From Brevibacillus_H ginsengisoli (GTDB lineage: Bacteria; Bacillota; Bacilli; Brevibacillales; Brevibacillaceae), in NCBI RefSeq assembly GCF_050113715.1, contig NZ_JBNJQR010000001.1, positions 496,001 to 560,000 on the forward strand: 64,000 bases of DNA, in the 5' to 3' direction. Position numbers and translations under genes: made by a program. The notes under the pieces were generated by a model. The model ran no database searches. It worked only from the letters and a program-made list of their open reading frames with translations, and was not told the DNA's origin. Positions 62,175 through 64,000 of this stretch are shown piece after piece (within the stretch, counting starts at the first letter, position 1; every line of letters starts with the position of its first letter).

Positions 62175-62189
62175 GTTTACTTAGTAAAC
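62175..62189. promoter_or_regulatory. Palindromic site upstream of the MFS gene
   Basis: GTTTACTTAGTAAAC, six-base perfect arms around TTA, in the divergent region between the MFS gene and the PBP gene; a TATAAT for the rightward direction lies at 62206. Probable repressor site, repressor unknown. Confidence 0.4.
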
Positions 62190-62283
62190 AAAAATATTTA
62201 AAAAGTATAATATGTACAGCTCGTTAAGGTTCAGGTTTAATTTTAACCTGTGCCTTTTTCATTTCATCCAATTGGTTTGCATC

Positions 62284-62331
62284 CCCCGCTTTCATGGACA
62301 AACTGTAGGCAAATGCTGATGAAAGGCGGGG
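62284..62331 (+). promoter_or_regulatory. Hairpin covering the PBP ribosome binding site
   Basis: CCCCGCTTTCAT (62284-62295) pairs with ATGAAAGGCGGGG (62319-62331) with one bulged base. The 3' arm contains the likely Shine-Dalgarno of the gene starting at 62338, so the structure could limit its translation. Confidence 0.4.
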
Positions 62332-62337
62332 TGGCGG

Positions 62338-64000
62338 TTGACTACACATCGGGTAATCCAGCGAAGGGCTTTCTTGAGCTTACTCTTGCTCACGTTTTTG
62401 ATCGCGGGTCTGATGCTTCGGCTATGGTGGATCCAAATCGGATTTACCCATCGCTTCTCTTCGCATCAGATTGATCTGGTCAAAAGCTCGATCAAGCAAC
62501 GTCAACAAACGATTATGTTAAATAGTGGCCGCGGAGAGATTGCGGACAAAAACGGTCAGTCCTTAACCGGATCTGCGCAAAAGGCTCTGATTATTTTTCC
62601 GATCGCACAGGGCGGAGTGGAAGGCCAACAGACGATTACGCAAGTGGCTCATCTTGCGCATCTGTCAGAAGATAAGATCCGTCAGGCTATTTATGAAGGC
62701 AAAAGTCCCACGATTATCCGCGACGATATCGGAACGATCCACGCTTTGTCTGACGAGCAGACTGATGCGATCAATCGGCTTCACATCCCGGGGATACTTG
62801 CCTTGACCGTGACGGAGCGCTATCCAAAGGACGGGATTGCGAGGCAAACCATCGGCTATATCAGTCAAAATCCACAAGTCATTAAGAGCCAATATGAAAC
62901 AGAGCTTTTGTCGCGACAAATCAGCTTGGAAACTCTTGTGGGAGCGAGCGGGCTGGAGCGAAGCTTTGATCTGTTTTTACAAGGAAGTGAATCGTCCAGC
63001 TTGTCCTACTATGTAGACGGCAAAGGTCATCCGTTGAAAGGGCTGGATGTGCGTTACAAAGCCAACGAAAATGCGTTTTATCCGCTTACACTTGTGACAA
63101 CACTTGATCTGCGGATTCAAAAAAACCTGGAGGAAATTGCCGATGAAGTGGGGATGAAGGAAGGCTCCATTGTCGTGCTGGATGCTGACACCAGTGATGT
63201 TGTGGCGCTGGTGAGTCGACCGAATTATGATCAGAGTAAAATCAGCCTAGCGGATGGGGGCTGGCAGAATCATGCGTTTAAACAGCTTGAGCCAGGCTCA
63301 GTGTTCAAAACAGTCGTCGCCGCAGCCGCTCTGGGTGAAGGAATTGTCTCGCCAACCGATACGTTCCTATGCGAAGGAGAGTATGGCAAATACGGCTTCT
63401 CCTGCTGGAAAAAAGGGGGACATGGCAAACTTACCATGAAGGAAGCGTTTGCTGACTCTTGCAACGTTGCCTTTGCTCAAATAGCCAAAAAAGTAGGCGG
63501 AGCCAAAATCGAGGAGTACGCGAAAAAGCTGGGAGTTTCCACGCCGGTTGGATGGTCAACGGATGTGTTGTACAAGCTGGAGAATTTTCATCAGTTACAA
63601 GGAGAGGATCATGGAGGTGTCTTTGCACCCGGCAGCTCGAAGCAAGATGAAGGAGTCTTGATCCAGACGGCAATAGGTCAACGTGACGTTCGCATGACTC
63701 CCTTGCAGGCTGCCAATCTGATGGCGACGATTGCCCGTGGCGGAAAACCGAATCAGGTTCGTCTTGTCTCCAGAATTACCTACCGCAATGGCATGACCTT
63801 TCATCACTTCACGCCACACACGCTTGATGCAAAAGGAATTGATCGTGTAACGGCGATGAAGCTAATGAAATTCATGGAAGCCGTTGTGCAACAGGGAACG
63901 GGCCAATCCTTGATAAGCGCGGCATGGACGGTCGCTGGAAAAAGTGGAACTGCCCAGACTTTTGCGTCAGGGCAGCAGATGGATCATCAGTGGTTCGCGG
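62338..64000 (+). CDS. Class B penicillin-binding protein (transpeptidase), 3' end missing
   Basis: The open frame runs off the right edge; 554 codons are visible. A cytoplasmic basic start (TTHRVIQRRAF) precedes one membrane helix (LSLLLLTFLIAGLMLRLWW), a PBP dimerisation domain, and the transpeptidase domain. All three active-site motifs are present: SVFK with nucleophile Ser321, SCN at 374-376 and KSG at 535-537. There is no transglycosylase domain. The SpoVD/PbpA/PbpI-type subfamily cannot be fixed without the C-terminus. TTG 62338 is the first start after an in-frame stop, preceded by AAAGGCGGGG. Confidence 0.85.
   Translation, partial: MTTHRVIQRRAFLSLLLLTFLIAGLMLRLWWIQIGFTHRFSSHQIDLVKSSIKQRQQTIMLNSGRGEIADKNGQSLTGSAQKALIIFPIAQGGVEGQQTITQVAHLAHLSEDKIRQAIYEGKSPTIIRDDIGTIHALSDEQTDAINRLHIPGILALTVTERYPKDGIARQTIGYISQNPQVIKSQYETELLSRQISLETLVGASGLERSFDLFLQGSESSSLSYYVDGKGHPLKGLDVRYKANENAFYPLTLVTTLDLRIQKNLEEIADEVGMKEGSIVVLDADTSDVVALVSRPNYDQSKISLADGGWQNHAFKQLEPGSVFKTVVAAAALGEGIVSPTDTFLCEGEYGKYGFSCWKKGGHGKLTMKEAFADSCNVAFAQIAKKVGGAKIEEYAKKLGVSTPVGWSTDVLYKLENFHQLQGEDHGGVFAPGSSKQDEGVLIQTAIGQRDVRMTPLQAANLMATIARGGKPNQVRLVSRITYRNGMTFHHFTPHTLDAKGIDRVTAMKLMKFMEAVVQQGTGQSLISAAWTVAGKSGTAQTFASGQQMDHQWFA

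Noticed and set aside
62250..62474. 74-codon plus-strand frame
   Set aside because: Overlaps the PBP start region in another frame; the PBP frame encodes a clear membrane helix and domains.

Overview
The window reads as chromosome of a Gram-positive, spore-forming Bacillales of the Paenibacillaceae/Brevibacillus type. Evidence: a SpoVB-type flippase and a SpoIID-domain protein, T-box leaders on hisS-aspS and alaS, strong AGGAGG ribosome binding sites, frequent TTG/GTG starts, ruvC next to ruvAB (Bacillaceae use RecU instead), and gene order that follows the Bacillus subtilis ruvA-queA-tgt-yajC-secDF-recJ-apt-relA-dtd-hisS-aspS-yrvM-yrvN-cymR-iscS-recD2-yrrD-alaS-yrzL-yrrK-yrzB and mltG-yrrM-yrrN-yrrO-udk blocks. 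The genus is an inference.

Layout. 1-8.6 kb: end of an Asp-box lipoprotein gene, ruvCAB, a small membrane protein, a secreted SpoIID-domain protein, queA, tgt and yajC. 8.9-15.4 kb: TIGR04086-type membrane protein, corA, DUF421 protein, spoVB, comN, secD, secF. 15.8-21.7 kb: recJ, apt, relA, dtd. 21.8-25.5 kb: SH3-rich cell wall amidase (minus strand), a 57-residue protein, hemZ. 25.5-33.4 kb: T-box, hisS, aspS, 6S RNA, tcdA, rarA, a small minus-strand gene, cymR, cysteine desulfurase. 33.7-44.1 kb: chemoreceptor, recD2, PRC-barrel protein, two small proteins, AI-2E-family permease, T-box, alaS, ireB, ruvX, yrzB. 44.2-50.9 kb: a block not found at this place in B. subtilis (MccF-like peptidase, lipoprotein, thioesterase, recQ and a second histidyl-tRNA synthetase behind an apparent His leader-peptide attenuator). 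51-55.7 kb: mltG, trmR, trhP1, trhP2, udk. 55.9-64 kb: YVTN propeller, GntR/ABC cassette, small membrane protein, M48 protease, MFS transporter, and a class B penicillin-binding protein that runs off the right edge.

How the genes work together. Much of the window serves translation and tRNA: three T-box or attenuator-controlled synthetase units, queuosine (queA, tgt), ct6A (tcdA), and wobble-uridine hydroxylation and methylation (trhP1, trhP2, trmR). The rest is DNA repair (ruvCAB, recJ, rarA, recD2, recQ, ruvX), Sec export (yajC, secD, secF) and cell-wall growth (amidase, SpoIID protein, mltG, PBP).

The most unusual observations are: (1) a 17-codon leader peptide with three consecutive His codons, followed by mutually exclusive hairpins and a terminator, in front of the second hisS; (2) a composite intergenic repeat (hairpin plus terminal inverted repeats) present in five forms behind operons, one of which ends inside a stop codon; (3) a hisS-aspS T-box whose specifier reads Asp (GAC), not His.
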